64,000 bases of DNA from Methanolobus sp. (GTDB taxonomy: Archaea > Halobacteriota > Methanosarcinia > Methanosarcinales > Methanosarcinaceae), in contig NZ_JADQBZ010000003.1 of NCBI RefSeq assembly GCF_016278365.1, positions 186,001 through 250,000 on the forward strand, written 5' to 3'. This document shows, piece after piece, positions 36,355-46,426 of this stretch. Made by a program: the position numbers and the translations under genes. Positions within the stretch are counted from its first letter, which is position 1; each line of letters starts with the position of its first letter. The notes under the pieces were generated by a model that ran no database searches, was not told where the DNA came from, and saw only the letters and a program-made list of their open reading frames with translations.

Positions 36355-37829
36355 GAATTGATTCTTTTGTAGCAAAAAATGCAAACGAAAACCCTCATCA
36401 GATTGCTTTGGAAGAAGGGGAAAAAACAATTTCCTACAGCTGCCTTGATAACGATATAGATAGAATCGCTTCCTCAATGGCGGAATTTGGGAATTGCAGA
36501 TTTGCAGTACTGGCGGAATCGGGCATACAGTATATTAAGATGCTCATGGCAGTTTATCGATCAGATAATACTGCAATACCCCTGCCAATAGAACTGGCGA
36601 CTTTCAATATGGAGCGAATTCTTGATACTGCCCGCATCAATAACATAATTGTAACGGAAGCGCAGTATTCAAGATTTGGCGAGGCTTTTTTCAAGCGTTT
36701 TGAAACAGTTATAGTTGTTTCGGATGATGACTCTGTAAACACTTTGTGTAAAAGGGTCATAGAGGAATATAACAATCCGAATCTTCGATTGGTGCTGTAC
36801 ACTTCCGGCACAACCGGCACACCAAAAGGTGTCATGTTGAGTGACAGGAACCTAATCGCAAACGCAGCGTCCATAATCGAGATACTTGGAATAACACCTG
36901 CTGATAAGGCTGCACTGGTCATATCGCCTCATCATGCTTTCGGTAATTCCATTATCAATTCTCACCTTATGGCCGGAGGATGTATAAGTATAGTTTCCAT
37001 GAATTTCATGGGCTTGATCTTCAGTATGATGAGATCAGGGATATCCATGTTCTATGGGGTTCCCAGTACTTACCGTCTGCTCCTCCGATATCCGGAAAAG
37101 TTCAAAGATGCTTTCAGGAACGTAAGACTTGCTGCGACTGCAGGTGGGGCCATTGATGATATCATTGTGAAGAATTTAAAGGATTCAAATCCTGATATCA
37201 GGGTGATGCCAATGTATGGTCAGACCGAGGCCACAGCCCGGCTTGCCTACCTGCCTTCAGAGGATGTGGAAGAATTTGTTGATACTATAGGAAAAGCTAT
37301 TCCCGGTGTTATCCTGGACGTGTTCGATGCAAATAACTGCTCTGCTGAACCAAACATTACAGGTGAACTGGTTGCCAGGGGCGACAATATCATGCTGGGT
37401 TATCTGGATGACGAGATTGCCACTGAGAGAAAGATCATCAATGGCTGGATGTACACTGGAGACCTTGCAAAGAAGTTACCCAATGGCTATTTCAAATTAT
37501 TGGGACGTAAGGACGATCTTATAAAAATAGGTGATCATCGTGTTAATCCAAGAGAGCTTGAAAAATATATAGAGAGCAACAATGATGTTTCCGGGGTTTT
37601 TGTTGTCCCTGTTTCCCATGAGCTTCTGGGAAATGCGATCAGTCTAATGGTGATACCTAACCACGACATGGATGCCACTTGCATTTCCTCTTTCTGCCGG
37701 AAGAATCTGCCTGGTTACCTGCATCCTTTAGAGGTACTTTTTATCGACCATCTTCCGCTAAGCGAGAACGGGAAAATATCCAATCGATCTATTATTGAGG
37801 GTTACCACAATGTCAAGAACAGTATGTAA
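36351..37829 (+). CDS. Acyl-AMP ligase (carrier-protein loading, class I adenylate-forming)
   Basis: A 492-residue ANL-superfamily enzyme. YTSGTTGTPKGVMLS (150-164) is the ATP loop, MYGQTEATARLAYL the A5 motif, GWMYTGDLAKKLPNGYFKLL plus GRKDDLIKIGDHRVNPRELE the A7/A8 hinge, and LPLSENGKISNR carries Lys475, the adenylation lysine. It should activate a carboxylic acid and pass it to the ACP encoded just before it (ATGA overlap). The substrate pocket cannot be read with confidence; small acids, fatty acids and amino acids are all possible. Confidence 0.88.
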   Translation: MRIDSFVAKNANENPHQIALEEGEKTISYSCLDNDIDRIASSMAEFGNCRFAVLAESGIQYIKMLMAVYRSDNTAIPLPIELATFNMERILDTARINNIIVTEAQYSRFGEAFFKRFETVIVVSDDDSVNTLCKRVIEEYNNPNLRLVLYTSGTTGTPKGVMLSDRNLIANAASIIEILGITPADKAALVISPHHAFGNSIINSHLMAGGCISIVSMNFMGLIFSMMRSGISMFYGVPSTYRLLLRYPEKFKDAFRNVRLAATAGGAIDDIIVKNLKDSNPDIRVMPMYGQTEATARLAYLPSEDVEEFVDTIGKAIPGVILDVFDANNCSAEPNITGELVARGDNIMLGYLDDEIATERKIINGWMYTGDLAKKLPNGYFKLLGRKDDLIKIGDHRVNPRELEKYIESNNDVSGVFVVPVSHELLGNAISLMVIPNHDMDATCISSFCRKNLPGYLHPLEVLFIDHLPLSENGKISNRSIIEGYHNVKNSM

Positions 37830-38820
37830 AAAATGCATTCTGGACTCGGATATTCCAGGAATAACTATTGATGAAGATAGCGGGTTATGCCATTTCTGTG
37901 AGATATATAAGCCATTTTCTCCGGGAGAAAAGGAAGAGTATATAGTTCGAATGGAAGAGTTATTTCAAGAGGAAAGCGGCAGAGGGAAATATGACGTGAT
38001 CTTTGCACTTTCCGGTGGCAAAGATTCTTCATACACGCTCTATGAACTTAATAAAAGATATCCTTTCCTGAAGGTAATGGCTGTTCAGTTTGATAACGGT
38101 TTCATATCTGATAATGCAATTGAGAACGCAAAAAAGATGTGTGAGATCACAGGATGCGACTATTTCAAACTGAGCATGGAAGATGAGGTACTGTACGACA
38201 TGTTCCGCAAGGCTGCAAATTCTTATGATGCATTTCCCAGGTATGCCAAATACAGAGCAAGTGACATATGTAATACCTGTATAGGCATCATTAAACAGAA
38301 ATTGATAGAACAGGCAATTGTTCATAAAGCACCTTTCATTATGTTTGCATTTACATCGGGACAAACTCCAAATCCTATTATCGACCTGTCTGCCAGTTTT
38401 ATAAAGTGGTCAAGGAATCTTTTTGTGAAACAACTTCAAAAGATAGATATCGATGATAAGGATGAGATGTTCGTTGTAAAAAAGGAAGTAATTGAAAATA
38501 TGGATAATATTGTTCCAAAGATCATACATCCTTTGTGCCTGTGGGATTATAATGAAGGTAAGATCCTGGAGAAACTGGTTGAGATCGGATGGAATCCTCC
38601 TGACATCCATGACAGTAATTCGACCAACTGTACTTTGAACTCATTTGCTTGTTACAATCATCTGCAAAAATATGGCATTCATGCTTATGCTTTTGATATC
38701 GCAGGAATTGTTCGAAGCGGTGATATGTCCCGTGAAGAGGGACTGAAAAAACTAAATCAGGAATTATGTCAGCCTCTGATATTGGATGCTGCGAAGAAAC
38801 TTAACTTAAAGGTGGAATAA
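37810..38820 (+). CDS. PP-loop ATPase, N-acetyl sugar amidotransferase-like (WbpG family)
   Basis: A 336-residue PP-loop protein. Two CxxC pairs (Cys6/Cys9 in CKKCILDSDIPGITIDE, Cys27/Cys30 in LCHFC) form a probable zinc site, followed by the ATP loop LSGGKDSS at 67-74 and YRASDICNTCIG further on. This matches WbpG-type proteins of O-antigen clusters, which with HisH/HisF-like partners form an acetamidino group on a sugar. No HisH or HisF homolog is nearby, so the nitrogen source and target differ or lie elsewhere. ATG 37810 overlaps the ligase gene by 20 bases. Confidence 0.8.
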   Translation: MSRTVCKKCILDSDIPGITIDEDSGLCHFCEIYKPFSPGEKEEYIVRMEELFQEESGRGKYDVIFALSGGKDSSYTLYELNKRYPFLKVMAVQFDNGFISDNAIENAKKMCEITGCDYFKLSMEDEVLYDMFRKAANSYDAFPRYAKYRASDICNTCIGIIKQKLIEQAIVHKAPFIMFAFTSGQTPNPIIDLSASFIKWSRNLFVKQLQKIDIDDKDEMFVVKKEVIENMDNIVPKIIHPLCLWDYNEGKILEKLVEIGWNPPDIHDSNSTNCTLNSFACYNHLQKYGIHAYAFDIAGIVRSGDMSREEGLKKLNQELCQPLILDAAKKLNLKVE

Positions 38821-38836
38821 TTAGGGGAGTAGTATT

Positions 38837-39811
38837 ATGCAAATATTAGAAGAATTGAACAAAGATATTGGCAAACTGTCTCTGGACCTCGGGGGTTTCA
38901 TAAAACAGAATGTTGCTGATTTCAGGAAGAAGGGAGTACTGTTAGGAGTCTCGGGTGGTGTTGATTCCGCAGTGACACTTACACTTTCTGTACAGGAGCT
39001 GGGTGCGGAAAATGTGTATGGGCTTCTCCTCCCTGAGAAAGAATCTGCTCCTTCCAGTACGCCTCTGGGAGCAGAGATATGTGAAAGTCTGGGCGTGCAA
39101 TATGAAGAGGTACCTATATCTCCCATACTGGAATCACTTGATATATATAATAGGAAAGACCAGGTCATAAAGCGGGCCTGTCCGGAATACGACCCGGAAG
39201 TGCACAAAACATCACTTGTATTACCTGATTTCCTGGATGGGGGATCAATGAACGTTCCATATATAAAGCTGGCAAAGGACGGTGAGGTCGTTGCACAGCA
39301 CAGGTTGAAGGCAAAGGATTATCTGGAACTCATCGGATTGCAGGGCGTTAAGCAACGGTCAAGGATGATCGTCCAGTATATGTATGCCGAGAAAATGAAC
39401 TATGCCGTTTGCGGGACGACCAACAAGACCGAAATGGTTCTGGGTCAGTTTGTAAAATATGGGGACGGAGGTGTGGATATCGAACCCCTGGCTGATTGCT
39501 ACAAGACCCAGGTCTACGCTTTGGCAAAACACCTTAATGTCAGTGAGGCGATAAGAGAAAGACCCCCAAGTCCCGATACGTGGAGCCATTACACATCCGA
39601 TCAGGATTTCTACTGGCGTATGCCCATGAATGCAATTGACCAGTTGCTTTATGCTCAGGAACACCAGCTTCCCTTGGATGTGATCAAGGAGAACACAGGG
39701 TTGCCCGAAGAGAAAATAATCAAAGCCCAGAAGCACTTTGATGTCGTCAAGAAAAACACAGAGTATATTCGTGCGGCTGCGCCGGTATTCTCTCTTAATG
39801 GCAATCACTGA
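38837..39811 (+). CDS. NAD synthase-like amide-forming enzyme
   Basis: A 324-residue member of the NadE family. SGGVDS at 39-44 is the ATP pyrophosphatase loop, GTTNKTE at 193-199 and KYGDGG at 207-212 are NadE signatures. Single-domain ammonia-dependent NadE proteins are about 250-275 residues; here about 50-70 extra residues lie between the ATP loop and the second motif (roughly 104-175). There is no glutaminase domain. The location inside a carrier-protein operon suggests a carboxylate other than nicotinate adenine dinucleotide, but true NAD synthase activity cannot be excluded. AGGGGAG precedes the ATG. Confidence 0.8.
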   Translation: MQILEELNKDIGKLSLDLGGFIKQNVADFRKKGVLLGVSGGVDSAVTLTLSVQELGAENVYGLLLPEKESAPSSTPLGAEICESLGVQYEEVPISPILESLDIYNRKDQVIKRACPEYDPEVHKTSLVLPDFLDGGSMNVPYIKLAKDGEVVAQHRLKAKDYLELIGLQGVKQRSRMIVQYMYAEKMNYAVCGTTNKTEMVLGQFVKYGDGGVDIEPLADCYKTQVYALAKHLNVSEAIRERPPSPDTWSHYTSDQDFYWRMPMNAIDQLLYAQEHQLPLDVIKENTGLPEEKIIKAQKHFDVVKKNTEYIRAAAPVFSLNGNH

Positions 39812-39813
39812 AA

Positions 39814-40554
39814 ATGCTTTTGGGTAAAGTTTTACTGGTTACCGGGGCAAGCAGGGGAATCGGGAGAGCTGCGGCCCTGATGGCAGCAGAAAACCATGCA
39901 CACGTGATCATCAATTACAATAAGAGTGAAGAACAGGCATCTGAACTGATGGATCAGTTACTTGAAAGAGGTCTTCATTCTTCGATGATCAGAGCCGATG
40001 TCTCATCCGAAGAAGATGTGAAGGCGATGTTCAAGTACATAAAGGAGGAGCACTCCCGGCTTGATGTACTTGTCAACAATGCAGGGGTTATGAAAAATAG
40101 CCTCCTGGCACTTTCAAATACAGAACTTTTCGACCAGACTATCGGCGTCAATCTTAAGGGTATGTTCCTGTGCACCAGATACGCAGCGAACATGATGAGA
40201 AAACAAAGATATGGAAGGATCATCAATCTGTCATCCACTGCAGGGCTCAATGGGGATGCCGGACAGACAGTGTATTCTGCAAACAAGGCTGCAGTTGTTG
40301 GATTTACAAGGTCCGTAGCAAAGGAACTGGGCATGTATGGGATAACGGTCAACGCCATAGCTCCTGGTCTGATTGAGACGGACCTGATAAAAGATATCAA
40401 AGCTGAGACTCGGGAGAAAATTTTATCAAATATCGCTCTTGGACGTATCGGTACGCCGGAGGATGTCGCAAAGGTGATATTGTTTTTGAGTTCGGATCTT
40501 GGGGATTATGTCAGCGGAGAAGTCATTGTGGTGGATGGCTGCCAGATAATGTGA
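39814..40554 (+). CDS. FabG-like short-chain dehydrogenase/reductase
   Basis: A 246-residue classical SDR. TGASRGIG at 10-17 is the NAD(P) loop, LVNNAG at 86-91 the structural motif, and Ser140, Tyr154 and Lys158 (YSANK) form the catalytic triad. The closing APGLIETDL and VSGEVIVVDG are typical of 3-oxoacyl-ACP reductases. Beside a carrier protein it may reduce a 3-ketoacyl-ACP to the 3-hydroxyacyl form. It begins two bases after the NadE-like gene, so it is clearly in the same operon. No ketosynthase is present. Confidence 0.88.
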   Translation: MLLGKVLLVTGASRGIGRAAALMAAENHAHVIINYNKSEEQASELMDQLLERGLHSSMIRADVSSEEDVKAMFKYIKEEHSRLDVLVNNAGVMKNSLLALSNTELFDQTIGVNLKGMFLCTRYAANMMRKQRYGRIINLSSTAGLNGDAGQTVYSANKAAVVGFTRSVAKELGMYGITVNAIAPGLIETDLIKDIKAETREKILSNIALGRIGTPEDVAKVILFLSSDLGDYVSGEVIVVDGCQIM

Positions 40555-40574
40555 TCGTTATCGACATCGGAATG

Positions 40575-41267
40575 TTATTTCACATACCCTTCATCCTTCA
40601 AACTCACATACCTGCCCTCTCCGATAACAACATGATCCAGCACATCTATGCCCAGCAGTTTGCCGCCCTCTATGAGCTTTTCTGTAACTGCGATGTCCTC
40701 CCTGCTTGGTGTGGGGTCCCCTGAAGGATGATTATGCGAGAGTATGACAGAGGCGCACGATTCCATAAGTGCGACCTTGAAGACCTCCCTGGGGTGGACG
40801 ATGTTGGCGTTCAGGCTGCCGATGGAAATGACCTCCTCCCGGAGTACCTGGTTCTTCGTGTCAAGTAGCAGGGCTACAAGTCGTTCTCTTTTCTGCTCCC
40901 GCATCTTCGGATAGAGCAGCGAGTACACATCCGCAGGGGACCGTATCTTCCTACGGGGCTCGTCTGTAAATCCTTCAAGCTTGCGAGCGAGCTCGAAAAC
41001 CGCTGCTATCTGGGCTGCCTTTGCATTACCTATACCGTGGATCTCTGTGAGCTTACTTATGTTGGCCTGGCTCAATTGTTTGATGCTGTACTCTGAAAAT
41101 ATACGGCTGCAGAGGTTGATAATGTTCTCTTTCTGTGTGCCGGTCCTCAGGATGATCGCCAGCAGTTCTGCGTTTGAGAGTGCTTCGGGGCCGTATTTGA
41201 GCAGTCGTTCCCGGGGTCTCTCGTCCTCGGGCATTTCGCGGATACAAATTTTGTACTGGTTGTTCAT
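40575..41267 (-). CDS. radC: RadC-family JAB/MPN protein
   Basis: A 230-residue protein with the normal RadC plan: an N-terminal UPF0758 segment (RPRERLLKYGPEALSNAELL), a helix-hairpin-helix (EIHGIGNAKAAQI, 75-87) and the C-terminal JAMM metal site with His178, His180 and Asp184 (HNHPSGDPTPSRED). Once named a repair protein, its role is unsettled; many copies sit on mobile DNA. It is convergent with the carrier-protein operon, separated by only 20 bases. Confidence 0.92.
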   Translation of the reverse strand: MNNQYKICIREMPEDERPRERLLKYGPEALSNAELLAIILRTGTQKENIINLCSRIFSEYSIKQLSQANISKLTEIHGIGNAKAAQIAAVFELARKLEGFTDEPRRKIRSPADVYSLLYPKMREQKRERLVALLLDTKNQVLREEVISIGSLNANIVHPREVFKVALMESCASVILSHNHPSGDPTPSREDIAVTEKLIEGGKLLGIDVLDHVVIGEGRYVSLKDEGYVK

Positions 41268-41367
41268 GGGAAGCAGGAGAATTTTCCTATTTATAAATTT
41301 TTCTAAATTGGTTTATTATAAATTAATATGGTTCTAAAATAGTTTAAAAATGCTTTTCGCCGCGTAC

Positions 41368-41379
41368 TTATATTATAAA
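41368..41379 (+). promoter_or_regulatory. TATA box deciding the MobB-MoaE start
   Basis: CTTATATTATAA ends at the first in-frame ATG (41379), which would thus lie inside the promoter. A transcript started about 25 bases downstream begins at or next to the second ATG (41397), indicating a leaderless mRNA. Confidence 0.6.
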
Positions 41380-41396
41380 TGCTCATAATCTTCCTC

Positions 41397-42236
41397 ATGA
41401 AAGTCATTTGTGTGTCAGGCTACAAGAATACGGGCAAGACAACGCTTGTCACCCGCCTTGTAGAGGCGCTATCAAAAAAAGGCCAGGTGGGCACGGTCAA
41501 ACTGATGTTCCATCATCGATTCAATCCCGCAGGCACCGATACAGGAAAACACTTCGATGCGGGCGCAGATGCTGTTGTTGCTATTACAGACTCCGAGCTT
41601 GTGACAATAAAGCGCGATCCTACACTGGAACAGGCCCTTGACTCGCTGGCCGACAGTGGAATGGACTTCGCTATTGTGGAAGGCGCAAAGAGCAGTTCCC
41701 TTCCCAAGATCTTTCTCGGGGATGCAACTCAGAGTAAGGATATTGAGAACGTGGTTGTAAGTCTTCCCGAAAAGTCCGACTGGGACATTGAAAGCCTTGT
41801 GAAGCTTATTCAGGAGCAAGAAGACTGGGTAACTCTGGGTTCTCTTGTTAGGAAAATAAAGAGTAATCCTGATATCAGATTCTCAGGCGGAATCGCAACT
41901 TTTACGGGTATTGTCCGTGAAGTAACAGGTAAGACCCATACGCAGGCCCTGGAGTTTGAAAAATATCCTGATGTCGCGGACCGTGCTATGGAGAGAATAT
42001 GCACCGAGATGAAGCAGAAAGAAGGGATCATCGATATCCTGATGCATCACAGGACCGGTCTTATAAAAGCAGGTGAGGACATAGTTTACATTGTCGTTGC
42101 GGCAGGTCACAGAAAAGAACTTTTCGTGACTCTGGTGGATGCCCTGGAGCGTCTGAAAGACGAAGTCCCCATATGGAAAAAAGAGTTCACGCTAGAAGGT
42201 GATTTCTGGGTCCATGACAAAAGCAGCGAGGAGTGA
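41397..42236 (+). CDS. MobB-MoaE fusion protein (molybdopterin synthase large subunit)
   Basis: A 279-residue two-domain protein. Residues 1-140 are MobB-like, with the P-loop GYKNTGKTT (8-16), a GTP-binding factor used when the guanine nucleotide is added to molybdopterin. Residues about 145-279 are MoaE, the large subunit of molybdopterin synthase, with FTGIVREVTG, LEFEKYPDVAD and the catalytic-lysine signature PIWKKE. The fusion joins cofactor sulfuration to later maturation, serving enzymes such as formylmethanofuran dehydrogenase encoded in this window. The small MoaD-type partner is not nearby. Confidence 0.88.
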   Translation: MKVICVSGYKNTGKTTLVTRLVEALSKKGQVGTVKLMFHHRFNPAGTDTGKHFDAGADAVVAITDSELVTIKRDPTLEQALDSLADSGMDFAIVEGAKSSSLPKIFLGDATQSKDIENVVVSLPEKSDWDIESLVKLIQEQEDWVTLGSLVRKIKSNPDIRFSGGIATFTGIVREVTGKTHTQALEFEKYPDVADRAMERICTEMKQKEGIIDILMHHRTGLIKAGEDIVYIVVAAGHRKELFVTLVDALERLKDEVPIWKKEFTLEGDFWVHDKSSEE

Positions 42237-42295
42237 ATCCGGGGAATGGACACTGGTAAAAGGCAGGTATTTTCTACTCCTGTCTGATCACCCAT

Positions 42296-42706
42296 TTATC
42301 TGTTCTTCAGCCCCATCTGCCTGTCTATCTCTTCTGCTATTTCCTCAAGTTCATCAAATATTCTGTCGGAGTCCTTTCTCATTTCCCGGACTGCGGCTTT
42401 CAGGCTGCCGCCCCTGAGACAGAGTGCCCTTCTCTCCCTGTACAAAAGCCCTGTGCTTATAAGGTTCCTCACATGGTGGTTAATTCTGGAGGGTGTGACC
42501 TCCAGGTCCTCGGCTATCTTTTCGGATGATACTCGTTCTTCATTTGTAGCTAGTTGCTTTAACAAGTCTATCACGATCTGCGTGGCGATGTTTTCAGTAT
42601 CCCTGCCGGAGGATAGCCCGAAACTGTTACATAACCAGTTTATATCATGCTCGAGTTTTTTCTCTCTTGGCTTTTCAAGATTGATGAGTATGATCTGTTG
42701 TGGCAT
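42296..42706 (-). CDS. Winged-helix transcriptional regulator, candidate groESL repressor
   Basis: A 136-residue DNA-binding protein. Residues 45-100 form a winged helix (IVIDLLKQLATNEERVSSEK, IAEDLEVTPSRINHHVRNL, ISTGLLYRERRALCLRGGS), followed by a helical dimerisation tail. It resembles ArsR/MarR-type regulators; I cannot assign a named family. It is divergent from groES across 170 bases, with an inverted repeat between. A TATA element (42731-42738, minus) about 28 bases before the ATG implies a leaderless mRNA. Control of the chaperonin genes is inferred from position. Confidence 0.75.
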   Translation of the reverse strand: MPQQIILINLEKPREKKLEHDINWLCNSFGLSSGRDTENIATQIVIDLLKQLATNEERVSSEKIAEDLEVTPSRINHHVRNLISTGLLYRERRALCLRGGSLKAAVREMRKDSDRIFDELEEIAEEIDRQMGLKNR

Positions 42707-42746
42707 GAATTTGAGTATCTTCGTAAGGGATTATATACTTTTCCGT

Positions 42747-42759
42747 ATTTCATCGAAAT
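42747..42759. promoter_or_regulatory. Inverted repeat, possible operator
   Basis: ATTTC-ATC-GAAAT is a perfect 5-bp palindrome with a 3-base centre. It lies next to the TATA box of the regulator gene and about 40 bases upstream of the groES promoter, a position where the regulator could act on itself and the chaperonin genes. Confidence 0.35.
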
Positions 42760-42800
42760 CATATCTACAAAAAATAAATAAAATAGATTTTAGTGAAAAG

Positions 42801-42810
42801 ATTTAAGTAT
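42801..42810 (+). promoter_or_regulatory. Probable groES promoter (BRE/TATA)
   Basis: GTGAAAAG followed by ATTTAAGTAT resembles an archaeal BRE plus TATA box. Transcription would start near 42,833, giving a leader of about 40 bases with the strong ribosome binding site GGAGGATAAT before the groES ATG. Confidence 0.45.
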
Positions 42811-42875
42811 TAGTTTTGTTATATTGTGTGTTGTAATCCGGATGTTGCCGGAATAACTCTGGAGGATAATTAACT

Positions 42876-43151
42876 ATGATGATCAGACCAATCGGAGAAC
42901 GAGTATTAATCAAAGCTATCAAGAAAGCGGAAGTTACAGAAAGCGGCATATATATTCCCGATTCTGCCCAGGAAGAGAAAAAAGAGGGCATAGTGGTCGG
43001 AGTAGGTACTTTTGAGGATGGCAAGGCGCTCCCGCTCAAAGTGGGTGACCATGTTATCTATGGTGGATACAAGAGCGATGAGATCGATTTCAATGGTGAA
43101 TCACACATGTTCATCGATTTCAAGGATCTATTGGCAGTAGTTGAGGAGTGA
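42876..43151 (+). CDS. groES: Co-chaperonin GroES
   Basis: A 91-residue group I co-chaperonin, the heptameric lid of GroEL. MMIRPIGERVLIKAIKKAEV, the mobile loop ESGIYIPDSAQEEKKEGIVV and GDHVIYGGYKSDEI are all in place. Group I chaperonins are bacterial; their presence in Methanosarcina beside the thermosome is documented as a transfer. It is followed by groEL after 44 bases. Confidence 0.95.
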   Translation: MMIRPIGERVLIKAIKKAEVTESGIYIPDSAQEEKKEGIVVGVGTFEDGKALPLKVGDHVIYGGYKSDEIDFNGESHMFIDFKDLLAVVEE

Positions 43152-43180
43152 AACTGCTGCATTTATAATAATATAATTAG

Positions 43181-44803
<1,623 letters not shown>

Positions 44804-45041
44804 TCGTTCCTTCTTTATTACGAAGCCGGGGAGTGTTGTGCGTGCATTCAATGCAGGACAGGCCCCTGCTTAATAGTCCCTGTACCGGGGAAGAAACTGG
44901 ATTCGGGGCTCGATCAGGTAATCAGTGTTGCGGGGAGTCACACTTTCATATACGATGCGCTCTCTCTAGGTCTATCATACTACCAGATATTCATTGGCAA
45001 ACTTTTGTTTGGCAAATTTTACTACTATCAAGAGGAATAAA

Positions 45042-46268
45042 ATGTTATTCAAAGACCTAAATCTTATCGACCCTCTTCAGAGGGCCCTTACTAAAGAAGG
45101 CTACATAGCGCCCACCCCTATACAGGTACAGGCTATACCACAACTGCTTAAAGGCAAAGACCTGATAGGGATCGCCCAGACAGGCACAGGCAAGACCGCT
45201 GCATTTGTGCTGCCCATACTCCAGAGGATGCACGAGAAACACAAGCATGTGACGCCAGGATTTCCCAGGGTGCTTGTACTTGCACCCACCAGGGAGCTTG
45301 CTGCGCAGATCGGTGATAGTTTTGCCGCATACGGCCATTTCCTGCATTTCAAACACACTGTCGTATTTGGTGGCGTAAGCCAGGTACCTCAGTTCAAGAG
45401 TATCACAAAGGGAGTGGATATATTAGTGGCCACTCCGGGAAGGCTGCTTGACCTGATGGACCAGGGTATTGTCAAGCTTAGCGGTGTCGAGTTCTTTGTT
45501 CTGGATGAGGCTGACAGGATGCTTGACATGGGATTCATCAAGGATGTCAACAGGATCGTATCGATGCTGCCTCACAAGCGCCATTCACTCTTCTTTTCGG
45601 CGACTATGTCTCCCCAGATAAGCGAGCTTACCAAGAGACTTCTGACAGATCCTGTGCGCGTTGAAGTGACACCTCAGGCAACGACTGTGGAGCGTATAGA
45701 GCAGAAGGTCTTCTTTGTGGACCAGGATAATAAGGATGCTCTCCTGTTGAGCCTTCTCCAGCAGGATCACCTCAACTGCGTACTGGTGTTCACCCGCACA
45801 AAGCACAGGGCTAACAAGGTGGCACAAACACTTAACAAGAACCGTGTGGGTGCTGATGCTATCCATGGTAACAAATCGCAGGCCCATCGTACCAGGGTGA
45901 TGGAGAGTTTCAGGGCCGGAGAACTTCAGGTGCTGGTAGCGACCGATATCGCAGCACGAGGCATCGATATCGAGGACATATCCCACGTTATAAATTATGA
46001 TCTGCCCAACGAACCTGAGAGCTATGTGCATAGAATAGGACGCACGGCACGGGCAGGAGCAGAGGGTACGGCATATTCGTTCTGTGCAGCGGATGAACGC
46101 AGCTTCCTTCGCAGTATAGAAAAGCTCACTAGAATGGAAATAGATGTAATGAGGCACCGCTACCATTCACAGCGGGCACAGGATGCAGTTGGGGAAGAAG
46201 CAAAGCCGGCTCCTAGAAAGCCGCGTGCTCCTCCAAGAAGGCAGGGGCACAGCACCCACAAAAGATAG
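45042..46268 (+). CDS. DEAD-box RNA helicase (RhlE-like)
   Basis: A 408-residue ATP-dependent RNA helicase. Motifs in order are the Q motif PTPIQVQAIP, AQTGTGKTAAF (I), PTRELA (Ia), DEADRML (II), FSATMS (III), VATDIAARGIDI (V) and HRIGRTARAG (VI), followed by a basic tail (PRKPRAPPRRQGH) that may bind RNA. I start at ATG 45042, preceded by AGAGGAA, not at the longer frame. It looks bacterial in type and stands between groEL and clpB, suggesting a stress or cold role. Confidence 0.92.
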   Translation: MLFKDLNLIDPLQRALTKEGYIAPTPIQVQAIPQLLKGKDLIGIAQTGTGKTAAFVLPILQRMHEKHKHVTPGFPRVLVLAPTRELAAQIGDSFAAYGHFLHFKHTVVFGGVSQVPQFKSITKGVDILVATPGRLLDLMDQGIVKLSGVEFFVLDEADRMLDMGFIKDVNRIVSMLPHKRHSLFFSATMSPQISELTKRLLTDPVRVEVTPQATTVERIEQKVFFVDQDNKDALLLSLLQQDHLNCVLVFTRTKHRANKVAQTLNKNRVGADAIHGNKSQAHRTRVMESFRAGELQVLVATDIAARGIDIEDISHVINYDLPNEPESYVHRIGRTARAGAEGTAYSFCAADERSFLRSIEKLTRMEIDVMRHRYHSQRAQDAVGEEAKPAPRKPRAPPRRQGHSTHKR

Positions 46269-46426
46269 ATTCGACATTATTCGGCCCCCTACTCTTATTT
46301 TTTGTGCGGAGGAATAAGAGACCAAAACAAGGGCGACATCTGTTAGACTGGCACCAACGGATACCCGGCACATGCAGATTAATTATTAAGGGAGAAAACT
46401 CCAATAATAATATGGGAGATGAGATC

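Noticed and set aside
38837-39811. Calling this gene the cell's NAD synthase nadE
   Set aside because: Extra segment and operon context argue for another substrate; left as NadE-like until the genome is checked.
44833-45060. 75-codon plus frame before the helicase
   Set aside because: Overlaps the helicase start and has no coding character; the region is more likely a leader. The direct repeat TTGGCAAA near 44,994-45,016 was noted but is too short to interpret.
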